Source: Nitrospira sp.
GTDB taxonomy: Bacteria > Nitrospirota > Nitrospiria > Nitrospirales > Nitrospiraceae
Length of the DNA: 64,000 nucleotides
NCBI GenBank assembly: GCA_018242765.1
Contig: JAFEBH010000009.1
Span: 1-64,000, forward strand
Reading direction: 5' to 3'
Position 1 is the stretch's first letter, and each line of letters begins with the position of its first letter. A program made the translations under genes and the position numbers. The notes beneath the pieces are model-generated. The model made no database searches and was not told where the DNA came from. It saw only the letters and a list, made by a program, of their open reading frames with translations. Below are positions 9,211-18,042 of this stretch, piece after piece.

Positions 9211-9656
9211 ATCTTCATGATTTGGCGCCAGCGCCGGGATCAAAAAAACGCCGAAAGCGCATTGGGCGTGGCCCTGGCTCTGGCCACGGGAAGACGGCGA
9301 CCAAAGGGCACAAGGGTCTTTTGGCACGATCAGGTGGAGGAAAGCGACCGGGGTTTGAGGGCGGACAAATGCCATTGATCCGGCGCCTGCCCAAGTTTGG
9401 TTTTACGAATCCCTCGCGGGCAGAATACGCCATTGTCAATCTAAAGAGTTTCGAGCAATGGACTGGAGATGGGACGGTTACTCCTCAGGCAATGGTTGAT
9501 GCCGGATTGGTCAAGCGGAAGCGTTTGCCAATTAAGATTCTCGGCGTCGGTGAGTTGAAGAAGTCACTGGTCGTTCAGGCTCACAAGTTCAGTAAGTCGG
9601 CCGAAGCCAAGATTCAAGCGGCTGGTGGGAGAGTTGAGGTTATCGGCGGTGCTTGA
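9207..9656 (+). CDS. rplO: 50S ribosomal protein L15
   Basis: Large-subunit protein L15 (149 aa). The start MNLHDLAPAPGSKKRRKRIGRG and the glycine-rich GHGKTATKGHKG segment are typical; the globular C-terminal part ends with AAGGRVEVIGG. It overlaps rpmD (ATGA) and its 3' end overlaps the start of secY. Confidence 0.96.
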   Translation: MNLHDLAPAPGSKKRRKRIGRGPGSGHGKTATKGHKGLLARSGGGKRPGFEGGQMPLIRRLPKFGFTNPSRAEYAIVNLKSFEQWTGDGTVTPQAMVDAGLVKRKRLPIKILGVGELKKSLVVQAHKFSKSAEAKIQAAGGRVEVIGGA

Positions 9657-10968
9657 ACGTCTTCTGACTAGTTTTCAGAATATCTTTAAGATTCCCGAGC
9701 TGCGCACCCGTGTCTTGTTTACGCTTGGCATGCTGGTTGTGTATCGCATTGGTTCTCACATCCCAACACCTGGGATCAATGGAGAAGCCCTTTCCGATTT
9801 CCTGCAAAAGCAAGGCGGATCATTATTGGGGTTTCTGGATATTTTCTCCGGTGGTTCACTGTCTCGTTTGACCATCTTTGCGCTCGGCATCATGCCGTAC
9901 ATCAGCGCATCCATTATCCTTCAACTGCTGACGGTAGTTATTCCGCACCTCACCAAACTGGCCAAAGAGGGTGAGCGTGGACGAAAGAAGATTATTCAGT
10001 ACACACGATTTGGGACGATTGGCATTGCTTTGATACAGGGATTTGGCATTGCCATCGGTCTCGAACAAATGAATCAAGGGGCATTTGTCCTCAATGCAGG
10101 CTGGGGATTCCGTCTGATGACGGTGATCACTCTCACTGCTGGCACCGGGTTCCTAATGTGGTTGGGTGAACAAATCACAGAACGGGGAATTGGTAACGGG
10201 ATATCCTTGATTATTTTTGCTGGGATTGTCGCTCGACTACCTGCAGCTGTGGCTCAGACCTACAATCTCTATGAGATCGGACAGTTGAATGCATTTTTGT
10301 TGGTTGGCCTAGCCCTCTTGATGGTCGGCGTGGTGGCTGCCATTGTTTTCTTGGAGAGTGGTCGAAGAAAAATACCAGTCCAATACGCCAAGCGTGTGAT
10401 TGGGCGACGCGTCTATGGAGGGCAAAGTACACATATCCCGTTGAAGATCAATACCGCAGGTGTCATCCCTCCAATTTTTGCTTCGTCGATCATTGCCTTC
10501 CCTGCAACAATCGCAGGATTTTTTGAGACTCCGTGGGTGAAAGCCATTGGGACTCAGTTGGCACCAGGGTCATTTCTCTATACGTTGATGTACGTCGGCT
10601 TGATCTTGTTCTTCTGCTTCTTTTATACGGCTGTCGTTCTCAACCCTGTGGACATGGCAGACAATATGAAGAAGTATGGTGGGTTTATCCCAGGAATTCG
10701 TCCAGGTCAAAGAACCTCCGACTATATCTATGGCGTTTTAACGAAAATTACCTTCGCAGGGGCTATCTATCTTGCAATTGTGTGCGTGATTCCTGAGCTC
10801 CTGATTTACAAACTCAATGTGCCGTTCTATTTTGGGGGTACATCGCTTCTGATCGTTATTGGAGTGGGGTTAGATACGGCTCAACAAATTGAGTCGCATA
10901 TGCTGATGCGTAATTACGATGGATTTCTCGGAAAGGGTATGGCTCCATTGAGAGGGAGAAGTACCTAG
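9649..10968 (+). CDS. secY: Preprotein translocase subunit SecY
   Basis: Channel subunit of the SecYEG translocon in the inner membrane (439 aa, usual 430-440). The signature YRIGSHIPTPGIN near the N-terminus, the plug region with FSGGSLSRLTIFALGIMPYI, GIGNGISLIIF and the basic cytoplasmic loop RRIPVQYAKR-like ESGRRKIPVQYAKR are visible, with about ten hydrophobic segments. GTG 9649 is chosen because the product then starts VLERLLTSFQNIFKIPELR; a further GTG at 9625 in frame lies deeper in rplO and adds foreign residues. Confidence 0.95.
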   Translation: MLERLLTSFQNIFKIPELRTRVLFTLGMLVVYRIGSHIPTPGINGEALSDFLQKQGGSLLGFLDIFSGGSLSRLTIFALGIMPYISASIILQLLTVVIPHLTKLAKEGERGRKKIIQYTRFGTIGIALIQGFGIAIGLEQMNQGAFVLNAGWGFRLMTVITLTAGTGFLMWLGEQITERGIGNGISLIIFAGIVARLPAAVAQTYNLYEIGQLNAFLLVGLALLMVGVVAAIVFLESGRRKIPVQYAKRVIGRRVYGGQSTHIPLKINTAGVIPPIFASSIIAFPATIAGFFETPWVKAIGTQLAPGSFLYTLMYVGLILFFCFFYTAVVLNPVDMADNMKKYGGFIPGIRPGQRTSDYIYGVLTKITFAGAIYLAIVCVIPELLIYKLNVPFYFGGTSLLIVIGVGLDTAQQIESHMLMRNYDGFLGKGMAPLRGRST

Positions 10969-10970
10969 TT

Positions 10971-11627
10971 ATGAGGGTTGTCTTTCTTGGGGCTCCGGGT
11001 GTTGGTAAGGGCACACAGGCAGAGAAAATAGTTAGTCAGTACCAGATCGCCAAAATTTCAACCGGTGATTTGCTCAGAGCTGCCGTTCGTAATAGGACTC
11101 CGCTAGGCGTAGAAGCTAAAGGACATATGGATCAGGGGCGCCTTGTTCCCGATTCTGTGGTTATTGGGTTAGTGAAGGAAAAGCTTGCGGAGTTATCAAA
11201 GCCCAAAGGGTTTATTCTTGATGGATTCCCCAGGACGGTTCCTCAAGCTGAAGCTCTCTCGGATGTGCTGAAAACAGAGGGGATTCAGCTCGATCGAGTT
11301 ATTAATTTTAAGGTTTCGCGGGAAGAGATTGTTAAGCGCTTGAGTGGGCGCCGCAGCTGTCCAAAGTGTCAGGCTACCTATCACGTAGATTTTGCTCCTC
11401 CGAGGAATGGTGTCGCTTGCGATCGATGTGGCGAAACCTTGGTGCAGCGAAGTGACGATCAGCAAGAGGCGGTTGAGATGCGTCTCAGAGTGTATGAGGA
11501 GCAGACTGCTCCATTGATCAGTTTTTATGAGCAGCGGCAGTTATTGTCCCATCTCAATGGCGCTGAAGCGGTCGAGGTTGTCTATCAGGAACTTGTACGC
11601 ACCCTGTCGGTTTACCGGACGGCATGA
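10971..11627 (+). CDS. adk: Adenylate kinase, zinc-LID form
   Basis: Cytoplasmic enzyme that interconverts ATP + AMP and 2 ADP (218 aa). The P-loop GAPGVGKGTQ covers residues 7-16 and DGFPRT lies at 84-89. The LID domain carries four cysteines, C130, C133, C150 and C153, a structural zinc site of the long bacterial form. It starts two bases after secY and its end overlaps map by four bases, the usual secY-adk-map-infA order. Confidence 0.97.
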   Translation: MRVVFLGAPGVGKGTQAEKIVSQYQIAKISTGDLLRAAVRNRTPLGVEAKGHMDQGRLVPDSVVIGLVKEKLAELSKPKGFILDGFPRTVPQAEALSDVLKTEGIQLDRVINFKVSREEIVKRLSGRRSCPKCQATYHVDFAPPRNGVACDRCGETLVQRSDDQQEAVEMRLRVYEEQTAPLISFYEQRQLLSHLNGAEAVEVVYQELVRTLSVYRTA

Positions 11628-12382
11628 TCATTCTGAAAACGCCAGCCGAAATCGAGGTCATGGCGGCGGCTTCACGGGTGGTGGCTGAGGCATTGGATGT
11701 CGTCAAAGAGGCTGTCTGTCCCGGTATTAGTACTGAGGAGCTCGATTCAATCGCTGAAAAGGAAATTCGAGCTCGGGGTGCAATTCCAGCATTTAAAGGG
11801 TATAGGAACTATCCCAAGACGCTTTGTGCTTCTGTGAATGAGCAGGTGGTTCACGGTATTCCATCGAGGCGTAAGCTGAAAGATGGAGATATCATCGGGT
11901 TAGATCTTGGAGCGATCGTTGGCGGATTCTACGGTGATTCTGCCGTGACCGTATCAGTTGGTCGGATTCTTCCGGAAATAGAAAAGCTGGTGCAGGTGAC
12001 AAGAGACGCGCTCTATCTTGGAATCCAGCAAGCGATTGTCGGAAATCGTTTAACGGATATTTCCCATGCAGTGCAATCTCATGTCGAGGCAGCTGGGTAT
12101 TCGGTCGTCACGGAGTTCGTGGGCCACGGCATTGGACGACAGTTACACGAAGAACCTCAAGTTCCTAACTACGGGAAGGCTGGACAAGGGCCACGCTTGC
12201 AGTCTGGAATGGTTTTGGCGATCGAGCCAATGGTGAATATGGGGCGAAGTGCCGTTCGTATCCTCGATGATCGATGGACGGCGGTCACGGTGGATGGGAG
12301 TTTGTCGGCGCACTTTGAGCATACGATTGCCATACAGTCGGCCGGCGCGCCTCGTATCTTGAGTCAATTGAAGAAACTCTAG
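11624..12382 (+). CDS. map: Methionine aminopeptidase type I
   Basis: Removes the initiator methionine from nascent proteins (252 aa). The five metal ligands of the family can be placed: two Asp in LDLGAIVGGFYGDSAVT, His in GHGIGRQLHEEPQVPNYG, and Glu in AIEPMV and in FEHTIAI. It starts with an ATGA overlap to adk and belongs to the spc/alpha junction. Confidence 0.97.
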   Translation: MIILKTPAEIEVMAAASRVVAEALDVVKEAVCPGISTEELDSIAEKEIRARGAIPAFKGYRNYPKTLCASVNEQVVHGIPSRRKLKDGDIIGLDLGAIVGGFYGDSAVTVSVGRILPEIEKLVQVTRDALYLGIQQAIVGNRLTDISHAVQSHVEAAGYSVVTEFVGHGIGRQLHEEPQVPNYGKAGQGPRLQSGMVLAIEPMVNMGRSAVRILDDRWTAVTVDGSLSAHFEHTIAIQSAGAPRILSQLKKL

Positions 12383-12422
12383 GCGACCGTTATTAAGTTA
12401 TTAAGAAGGTACAGCCACGGAT

Positions 12423-12641
12423 ATGGCAAAAGAAGATATCATTGAAGTTCAAGGTTCAGTGGCTGAGACGCTTCCCAATGCTATGTTTCGAGTCAAGCTT
12501 GAAAATGGCCATGTCATCCTGGCTCATATTTCTGGGAAAATGCGTATGCATTTCATTCGCATTCTGCCTGGTGACAAGGTTACGGTGGAGATGTCTCCGT
12601 ACGATTTGACCAGGGGTCGAATCACCTATCGATTTAAGTAA
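12423..12641 (+). CDS. infA: Translation initiation factor IF-1
   Basis: IF-1 (72 aa, exact family length), an S1/OB-fold protein that binds the 30S A site during initiation. [13 protein letters not shown] at the start and [14 protein letters not shown] at the end are diagnostic. It lies between map and rpmJ. Confidence 0.97.
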   Translation: MAKEDIIEVQGSVAETLPNAMFRVKLENGHVILAHISGKMRMHFIRILPGDKVTVEMSPYDLTRGRITYRFK

Positions 12642-12659
12642 CGGGAGTTGAGGATTGTT

Positions 12660-12773
12660 ATGAAGGTCAAGTCGTCAGTGAAGCCGATTTGTGCAAAATG
12701 TAAGGTGGTACGTCGTCGCGGTGTCGTGCGTATTCTCTGTAAGAACCCGCGACATAAGCAGCGACAAGGATAG
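12660..12773 (+). CDS. rpmJ: 50S ribosomal protein L36, zinc type
   Basis: Smallest large-subunit protein, 37 aa, read directly from the sequence: it begins [17 protein letters not shown] and ends [10 protein letters not shown] with a TAG at 12771-12773. Zinc ligands are the CXXC pair, a third Cys and the His four residues later (C-X4-H). The ATG is preceded by GGGAGTTGAGG. Position between infA and rpsM is canonical. Confidence 0.96.
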   Translation: MKVKSSVKPICAKCKVVRRRGVVRILCKNPRHKQRQG

Positions 12774-12867
12774 CAGTGGCGTGGTGAGGCTGAGTTCTGA
12801 ACATGTCGAGTCGGGAGAGCGGTGTTAGCCGGTTGGCTCGCACCTGATGCTCGTATCTGGAGGAAGA

Positions 12868-13266
12868 ATGGCACGTATTGCTGGTGTCGATTTACCGAGG
12901 AATAAACGAACGGATATCGGGCTGACGTATATTTACGGGATCGGGCGGACCTCAGCTCAGCAGATCCTTGCCGAAGCCGGTATTGATGGAGCCGTTCGTG
13001 TGAAGGATTTGAGCGAAGACAAGATTGTCAAATTGAGAGAAATCATTGAACGTGATTATCGAGTCGAGGGTGATCTTAGGAAAGAGGTGTCGCTCAATAT
13101 CAAGCGGTTGGTTGACACCGGGACTTACCGAGGCCTGCGACATCGAAAAGGTTTGCCTGTTCGAGGTCAGCGGACCAAGACCAATGCGAGAACCAGAAAA
13201 GGACGTCGGGCCGGTGTGAGTAGCAAACCAAGATCGACTGCAGCTAAACCAGGGCCTCGTGCGTAA
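12868..13266 (+). CDS. rpsM: 30S ribosomal protein S13
   Basis: Small-subunit protein S13 (132 aa), which contacts the 50S subunit and P-site tRNA. ATG 12868 gives [20 protein letters not shown], the normal start, with GGAGGAAG directly upstream; the frame is open to 12847 but the extra seven residues are not S13-like. [19 protein letters not shown] is the usual C-terminal signature (part). Confidence 0.96.
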   Translation: MARIAGVDLPRNKRTDIGLTYIYGIGRTSAQQILAEAGIDGAVRVKDLSEDKIVKLREIIERDYRVEGDLRKEVSLNIKRLVDTGTYRGLRHRKGLPVRGQRTKTNARTRKGRRAGVSSKPRSTAAKPGPRA

Positions 13267-13293
13267 GCTGCTCCACCATCGAGAGGAGAGAGT

Positions 13294-13677
13294 ATGAGTG
13301 TGAAAAAGGGTAAGAAGAAAGAGCGCCGGATCGTTCAGAGTGGAGTGGCTCATGTTCAGGCGTCGTTCAATAATACCATTGTGACCATTACCGATATGAG
13401 CGGGAATACGGTAGTCTGGGCGAGTGCCGGGAATCAAGGGTTTAAAGGTTCGCGGAAGAGTACACCGTTTGCCGCTCAACGTGCCGGAGAGGCGGCAGCA
13501 AGAAAAGCGATGGAAAGCGGTATGCGCCAGGTCGATGTCTATGTAAATGGGCCTGGTTCTGGGCGAGAGTCGGCGATTCGGTCTTTACAGGGAGCAGGGT
13601 TGCGGATCAACCTGATTCGTGACGTCACGCCGATTCCGCATAATGGGTGCCGTCCACCCAAGCGACGTCGAGTCTAA
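13294..13677 (+). CDS. rpsK: 30S ribosomal protein S11
   Basis: Small-subunit protein S11 (127 aa) on the platform near the mRNA exit. [18 protein letters not shown] and the C-terminal [18 protein letters not shown] are diagnostic. It starts after GAGAGGAGAG, 27 bases behind rpsM. Confidence 0.97.
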   Translation: MSVKKGKKKERRIVQSGVAHVQASFNNTIVTITDMSGNTVVWASAGNQGFKGSRKSTPFAAQRAGEAAARKAMESGMRQVDVYVNGPGSGRESAIRSLQGAGLRINLIRDVTPIPHNGCRPPKRRRV

Positions 13678-13766
13678 TTCATGCGAGCGAATGAGTCGTA
13701 GGGGTTCGAGGTCTTAGGTGACACGGTAGTCAACGACTCGGGCAGCTCTTTTCCGAGGAGGCATCA

Positions 13767-14393
13767 GTGGCAAAGTATCGTGGTCCAGTCTGTCGGTTGT
13801 GTCGGCGCGAAGGAGAAAAGCTCTTTCTGAAGGGCACGCGCTGCATGACGGAAAAATGTGCGATTGAACGTCGGAGCTATCCCCCCGGGCAACATGGACA
13901 GGGGCGTCAACGAACATCCGACTATAGCTTGCAGCTTCGCGAGAAGCAAAAGCTTCGTCGGATTTATGGACTTCAGGAGTGTCAATTTCGGGGCGTATTC
14001 GAACGTGCCGAACGGCAGACTGGAGTCACGGGAGACGCTTTGTTACGTCTCCTTGAATGCCGGCTGGATAATGTGGCCTATCGTCTTGGATTTGGCGCTT
14101 CGCGTAAACAGGCCCGTCAGCTGGTTAGCCATGGTCACTTCACACTGAATGGCAAAAAGATTACAGTGGCCGGGGCTTTGGTGAAGCCGGGTGATGTGAT
14201 AGAGGTTCGAGAGCGGAGTCGAGATCTGCTGGCAATTCAGGCAGCATTGGAGTCTGTTGATAGCCGTGGAATTCCAGAATGGCTGGAGTTGGATCGTGGG
14301 GCGTTCAAAGGGATTATCCGGGCGCTTCCTGCTAAGGACCAGATTACGTTGCCAGTGAACGAACAGATGGTCGTTGAATTATACTCTCGATAG
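13767..14393 (+). CDS. rpsD: 30S ribosomal protein S4, zinc-ligand form
   Basis: Small-subunit assembly initiator S4 (208 aa). The N-terminus has the cysteine pattern CRLCRREG...CMTEKCAIERR, the zinc-binding version of S4, and the S4 RNA-binding domain is seen at RLDNVAYRLGFGASRKQARQLVSHGH (part). GTG start at 13767 with CCGAGGAGG upstream. Confidence 0.96.
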   Translation: MAKYRGPVCRLCRREGEKLFLKGTRCMTEKCAIERRSYPPGQHGQGRQRTSDYSLQLREKQKLRRIYGLQECQFRGVFERAERQTGVTGDALLRLLECRLDNVAYRLGFGASRKQARQLVSHGHFTLNGKKITVAGALVKPGDVIEVRERSRDLLAIQAALESVDSRGIPEWLELDRGAFKGIIRALPAKDQITLPVNEQMVVELYSR

Positions 14394-14467
14394 CCCACTG
14401 GTCTGGGTGTTGGTCGGTCAGGTGAAGCTGTCAATGTGTTTGTCATCGATGGTATGGAGGGTGGGTC

Positions 14468-15469
14468 ATGATCAAAGCGATGAAGGACTTTCAGGTCCCA
14501 ATGCGGGTGGAAGTCGACAAGGATACACAGTCCCCCACATTCGGGCGCTTCACAACGGAGGCGTTTGAACGGGGGTTCGGTACCACGATTGGTAATGCCC
14601 TCCGTCGCATTTTGTTGTCGTCGCTTACGGGTGCTGCGGTGACCACCGTGAAAATCGAGGGGGTTGTTCATGAGTTCTCAACAATCTCCGGCGTGACGGA
14701 AGATGTCACGGCAATTATCTTAAACATTAAGAGCCTACGCTTGGCACTCCATACGGACAAACCCAAAACCATTCGTTTGAAAAAGAAGGGACCTGGCGAA
14801 GCGAAGGGCTCGGATGTTCTTCACGATGCTGAGGTGAGTATTCTAACCCCTGATTTGCATATTGCGACTCTCGACAAGGATGCCACGTTGGATATTGAGA
14901 TGACTGTCAAGCACGGACGTGGGTATGTCCCAGCGGAACGTAACAAGGAAGAAGGGTTGCCGATTGGCGTGATTGCCATTGACTCAGTGTTTTCTCCGAT
15001 CAAGCGGGTAAATTTTCATGTGGAAAATGCGCGCGTCGGACGTATGACCGACTATGACAAGCTGGCGATGGAAATCTGGACTGACGGTACGATTAGTCCA
15101 AGAGATGCACTTTCCACAGCTGCGGGGATCTTACGCGAGCACCTGGATATCTTCATCAACCCAGAAGAGCGCAACGAAGGGAAGAGCGAGGTAGGGTATG
15201 AGGAATCTCATCGGGAAGTGAACAAGAATCTTTCGCGTAGTGTCAATGAATTAGAGTTGTCTGTTCGGGCCGCCAATTGTCTGAAGAATGCAAATATCAA
15301 AACCATCGCCGATCTTGTCCAAAAGTCTGAAGGGGAGATGTTACGGACGAAGAACTTCGGGAAGAAGTCTCTTAACGAGATCAAGGAAATTCTCTCTGAA
15401 ATGGGCCTTTCCCTAGGGACGAAGGTTGAGGCGTCGTCTCCACACAACGGAAGTCCGAAATCAGAATGA
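14468..15469 (+). CDS. rpoA: RNA polymerase alpha subunit
   Basis: Alpha subunit of RNA polymerase (333 aa). The N-terminal assembly domain has [20 protein letters not shown]; after a charged linker (about residues 235-255) the C-terminal domain, which contacts UP elements and activators, carries [18 protein letters not shown] and [15 protein letters not shown]. Standard alpha-operon position between rpsD and rplQ. Confidence 0.97.
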   Translation: MIKAMKDFQVPMRVEVDKDTQSPTFGRFTTEAFERGFGTTIGNALRRILLSSLTGAAVTTVKIEGVVHEFSTISGVTEDVTAIILNIKSLRLALHTDKPKTIRLKKKGPGEAKGSDVLHDAEVSILTPDLHIATLDKDATLDIEMTVKHGRGYVPAERNKEEGLPIGVIAIDSVFSPIKRVNFHVENARVGRMTDYDKLAMEIWTDGTISPRDALSTAAGILREHLDIFINPEERNEGKSEVGYEESHREVNKNLSRSVNELELSVRAANCLKNANIKTIADLVQKSEGEMLRTKNFGKKSLNEIKEILSEMGLSLGTKVEASSPHNGSPKSE

Positions 15470-15493
15470 TGATTCTTAGCCAAGGGGAACACC

Positions 15494-15925
15494 GTGCGAC
15501 ATAGAAAAAAAGGACGACAACTTGGTCGACAGACTAAACACCGAGGGGCCCTTTTCCGAAACTTAGTGACCTCGTTGCTGGATCAAGAGCGTATTGAAAC
15601 GACAGAGGCAAAAGCCAAGGAAATTAGAGGGTTTACTGACCGCATGATCACGCTTGGGAAGGAGGGGACGCTTCCTGCTCGACGGCGAGCGTTAGGGTTC
15701 CTTCGAAGTAAGTCCGTGGTCTCGAAGCTTTTTGGCGACGTTGCTGCACGGTTTAAAGATCGACCGGGTGGATACACTAGAATCATTAAGACTCGTCGTC
15801 GTATTGGAGACGCTGCGGAAATGGTGGCTATTGAATTAGTTGCTCGTCAAGAAACCACGGCCCTCAAAAAGTCGCCTGCAAGTCAAGCGCAGGCTTCGCC
15901 AACGGGAGCGAGCACGTCTTCCTAG
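15494..15925 (+). CDS. rplQ: 50S ribosomal protein L17
   Basis: Large-subunit protein L17 (143 aa), last gene of the ribosomal supercluster. The start is GTG 15494 ([17 protein letters not shown]); [16 protein letters not shown] [14 protein letters not shown] and [19 protein letters not shown] are typical. The C-terminus has about 20 extra Ala/Ser/Thr-rich residues. A strong terminator follows within 40 bases. Confidence 0.96.
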   Translation: MRHRKKGRQLGRQTKHRGALFRNLVTSLLDQERIETTEAKAKEIRGFTDRMITLGKEGTLPARRRALGFLRSKSVVSKLFGDVAARFKDRPGGYTRIIKTRRRIGDAAEMVAIELVARQETTALKKSPASQAQASPTGASTSS

Positions 15926-15959
15926 TTCTGGTCAGGCAGAAGCAGCTTCAACAACAAAA

Positions 15960-15993
15960 GACTCCCGTGCCTCTGTGCATGGGAGTCTTTTTT
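15960..15993 (+). terminator. Intrinsic terminator of the ribosomal protein supercluster
   Basis: An 11-bp stem (GACTCCCGTGC at 15960-15970 with its partner at 15977-15987, one G-U pair), a 6-base loop, AAAA before and a run of six T directly after. It lies 35 bases behind rplQ and separates the cluster from lptC. Confidence 0.93.
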
Positions 15994-16062
15994 CTTTTCC
16001 AAGGAGGCGTTTACTTGATTGATATCAGATGCTAAGATCGTGCCAGTTGTAGGCAAGGATCC

Positions 16063-16665
16063 ATGATCCTATGCATGGAGAGCCATTCAAATATGTGGGA
16101 AATTATCGCGCGCCGGGCTCTTCTTTCCTTGAGTGTACTCCTGACGATATTTCTTGGTTACCTTCTCTTCCGAAATACCGCATCTCCTCCTAGTAGCGGA
16201 CCCAGCTCATTCAATACCATTGACGAGGCAGATGCGAAACTAGGGGAGTTTACGTTTACCCAGTCCAAAGGGGAGGCTGTTGAGTGGCAGGTGCGAGCCA
16301 AGCAGGCGCGTCTCTTCGATCAAGAAAAGCGGGCCGTTTTGCATGAGGTTGTCCTTACCTTTTATGGGGGATCAGGGGATGAGGTGACAGTTCAAGGTGA
16401 AGAGGGTACCTTTAATACGGCAACAAAAGATTTTGTGTTGGCCAATCATGAATCTCCCATCGTCGTACAAACAAAGAGCGGATACACCATTTATACCAAC
16501 CGACTGGAATGGGTAGAGGCGGTGCGGGAGATTCGGACGAGTGCTCCGGTTCGGATCGTGGGCCATGGGCTGGAGGTTCGGGGACAAGGGTTGATGGGGC
16601 GAATACCGTCGGAAGAGTTTGAGATACTTCAAGATGTCCATGTGGATCTGGTGTCTGCTTCTTAG
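16063..16665 (+). CDS. lptC: LPS export protein LptC
   Basis: Bitopic inner-membrane protein that passes lipopolysaccharide from LptBFG to LptA (200 aa). One hydrophobic helix covers about residues 17-36, followed by a periplasmic beta-jellyroll domain with the LptC pattern (FTFTQSKGEAVEWQVRAKQARLF, part). ATG 16063 with AAGG upstream is used; ATGs at 16075 and 16093 in the same frame are possible. The 3' end overlaps lptA, and lptA-lptB-rpoN follow, which supports the call. Confidence 0.85.
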   Translation: MILCMESHSNMWEIIARRALLSLSVLLTIFLGYLLFRNTASPPSSGPSSFNTIDEADAKLGEFTFTQSKGEAVEWQVRAKQARLFDQEKRAVLHEVVLTFYGGSGDEVTVQGEEGTFNTATKDFVLANHESPIVVQTKSGYTIYTNRLEWVEAVREIRTSAPVRIVGHGLEVRGQGLMGRIPSEEFEILQDVHVDLVSAS

Positions 16666-17245
16666 TGTTGTCTTCTCAGGACCTGCGGCAGCTTCCCCTA
16701 CCTCTGAGTCTGGGAGTCTGAAGCGGAGCCTAGAGACCCCTGGTGTGCCGACGACCATCACATCTAATCGGATGACGGTACGGAATCAGGATAGCCAGGC
16801 TGTTTTTGAGGGAATGGTGGTGCTCACTCGAGGCTCGTTGGTTGTGCACTCTGATAAGATGGTGGTGTCCTTCCAGTCAAAGGGCTCTGATGGTGGGTCA
16901 TCAGTACGGAAGGGGTCTGAGCAGAGTGAATCCGCTGCACCCTCATCCCTGTCTCCGTCAGGCCATTCAGGATCAACGATGTCGAGTCGCTCGGTGAACC
17001 GTGTGGATGCGATTGGGGAGACGCGTTCTGTAAAAATCAAATATGAAAATGGCAATGCCACCTGTCAAAAGGCCGTGTATTTCGCGGATGGTGAGAAAGT
17101 TGTGTTGACAGGCGATCCTGTTGCTTGGGAGAAGGGGACGCGTGTCAGCGGAAAGCAGATCACTATTTATTTGACGGAAGAGCGAAGTGTCGTTGAGGGA
17201 GGATCCCATATCCGCATTGAAGGCGAAGGGCAGAATGGACAATGA
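16634..17245 (+). CDS. lptA: LPS transport periplasmic protein LptA (OstA-like)
   Basis: Periplasmic bridge protein of LPS transport (203 aa). A signal peptide is seen at residues 1-19 (hydrophobic WIWCLLLSVVFSGPAAA). The OstA core has ITSNRMTVRNQDSQAVFEGMVVLTRG and later CQKAVYFADGEKVVLTGDP (parts). A Ser-rich, low-complexity insertion of about 45 residues (around 76-120) splits the beta-jellyroll, which is unusual. The start is uncertain: ATG 16634 or ATG 16640; a TTG at 16619 has no better site. ATGA overlap to lptB. Confidence 0.82.
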   Translation: MSMWIWCLLLSVVFSGPAAASPTSESGSLKRSLETPGVPTTITSNRMTVRNQDSQAVFEGMVVLTRGSLVVHSDKMVVSFQSKGSDGGSSVRKGSEQSESAAPSSLSPSGHSGSTMSSRSVNRVDAIGETRSVKIKYENGNATCQKAVYFADGEKVVLTGDPVAWEKGTRVSGKQITIYLTEERSVVEGGSHIRIEGEGQNGQ

Positions 17246-18024
17246 CTTCCAGCGTTGAGGAAGCACCAAAGATGCGAGCGAGCAGCGTGGCACGAGAAGG
17301 CGGTGTATCACTCCGAGCGAACGGATTAGTGAAAAGCTTTCGTGGGCGAAAGGTCGTCAAAGGCGTCGCCATCGAGGTCTTTGCAGGTGAAGTCGTGGGC
17401 CTTCTTGGGCCAAATGGAGCCGGGAAGACAACGATCTTCGACATGATGGTCGGATTATGTCAGCCGGATGAAGGAGAGATTACCTTCAAAGGTGAATCCG
17501 TTACGAATCTACCGATGTACAAACGGGCGCGTAAGGGTATCGGGTATCTGCCGCAAGAGTCGTCCGTGTTTCGTCGCCTCTCGGTGGAAGATAATGTCCT
17601 GGCCATTCTGGAAATGCTGGGATATGCTCGTCAAGAGCGAAATGAACGGGTCGATGCCCTGCTTCAAGAACTGGATCTGGGACACATTCGAACGAGCATG
17701 GCGTATGCCCTTTCCGGAGGTGAACGGCGGCGATTGGAGATTACGCGTGCACTGGCGGCCACTCCGTCCTTTATGTTGCTAGATGAGCCGTTTGCTGGAA
17801 TTGACCCGATCGCGGTAGCGGACATTCAGCAGATCATCACACGGCTTAAAGTCAAAGGGATTGGTATTTTGATTACCGATCATAATGTCCAGGAAACGCT
17901 CTCCATCGTCGATCGAGCGTATATCATCAATGAGGGCGTGATTTTAGAATCGGGTTCCCCTGATGCGATTGTGCAGAGCGAAACGGCCAGAGCGGTGTAT
18001 CTTGGAGAACAGTTTAGATTGTAG
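17242..18024 (+). CDS. lptB: LPS export ABC transporter ATP-binding protein LptB
   Basis: Cytoplasmic ATPase that powers LPS extraction with LptFG (260 aa). Walker A GPNGAGKT lies at residues 56-63, the signature LSGGERRRLEITRAL near 155-169 and Walker B FMLLDEPFAGIDP near 176-188; the GGERRR signature is typical of LptB. About 20 extra N-terminal residues precede the ABC domain. LptF/LptG partners are not in the window. Confidence 0.94.
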   Translation: MTSSVEEAPKMRASSVAREGGVSLRANGLVKSFRGRKVVKGVAIEVFAGEVVGLLGPNGAGKTTIFDMMVGLCQPDEGEITFKGESVTNLPMYKRARKGIGYLPQESSVFRRLSVEDNVLAILEMLGYARQERNERVDALLQELDLGHIRTSMAYALSGGERRRLEITRALAATPSFMLLDEPFAGIDPIAVADIQQIITRLKVKGIGILITDHNVQETLSIVDRAYIINEGVILESGSPDAIVQSETARAVYLGEQFRL

Positions 18025-18042
18025 GAAAGTAGGCGGTCCCCC

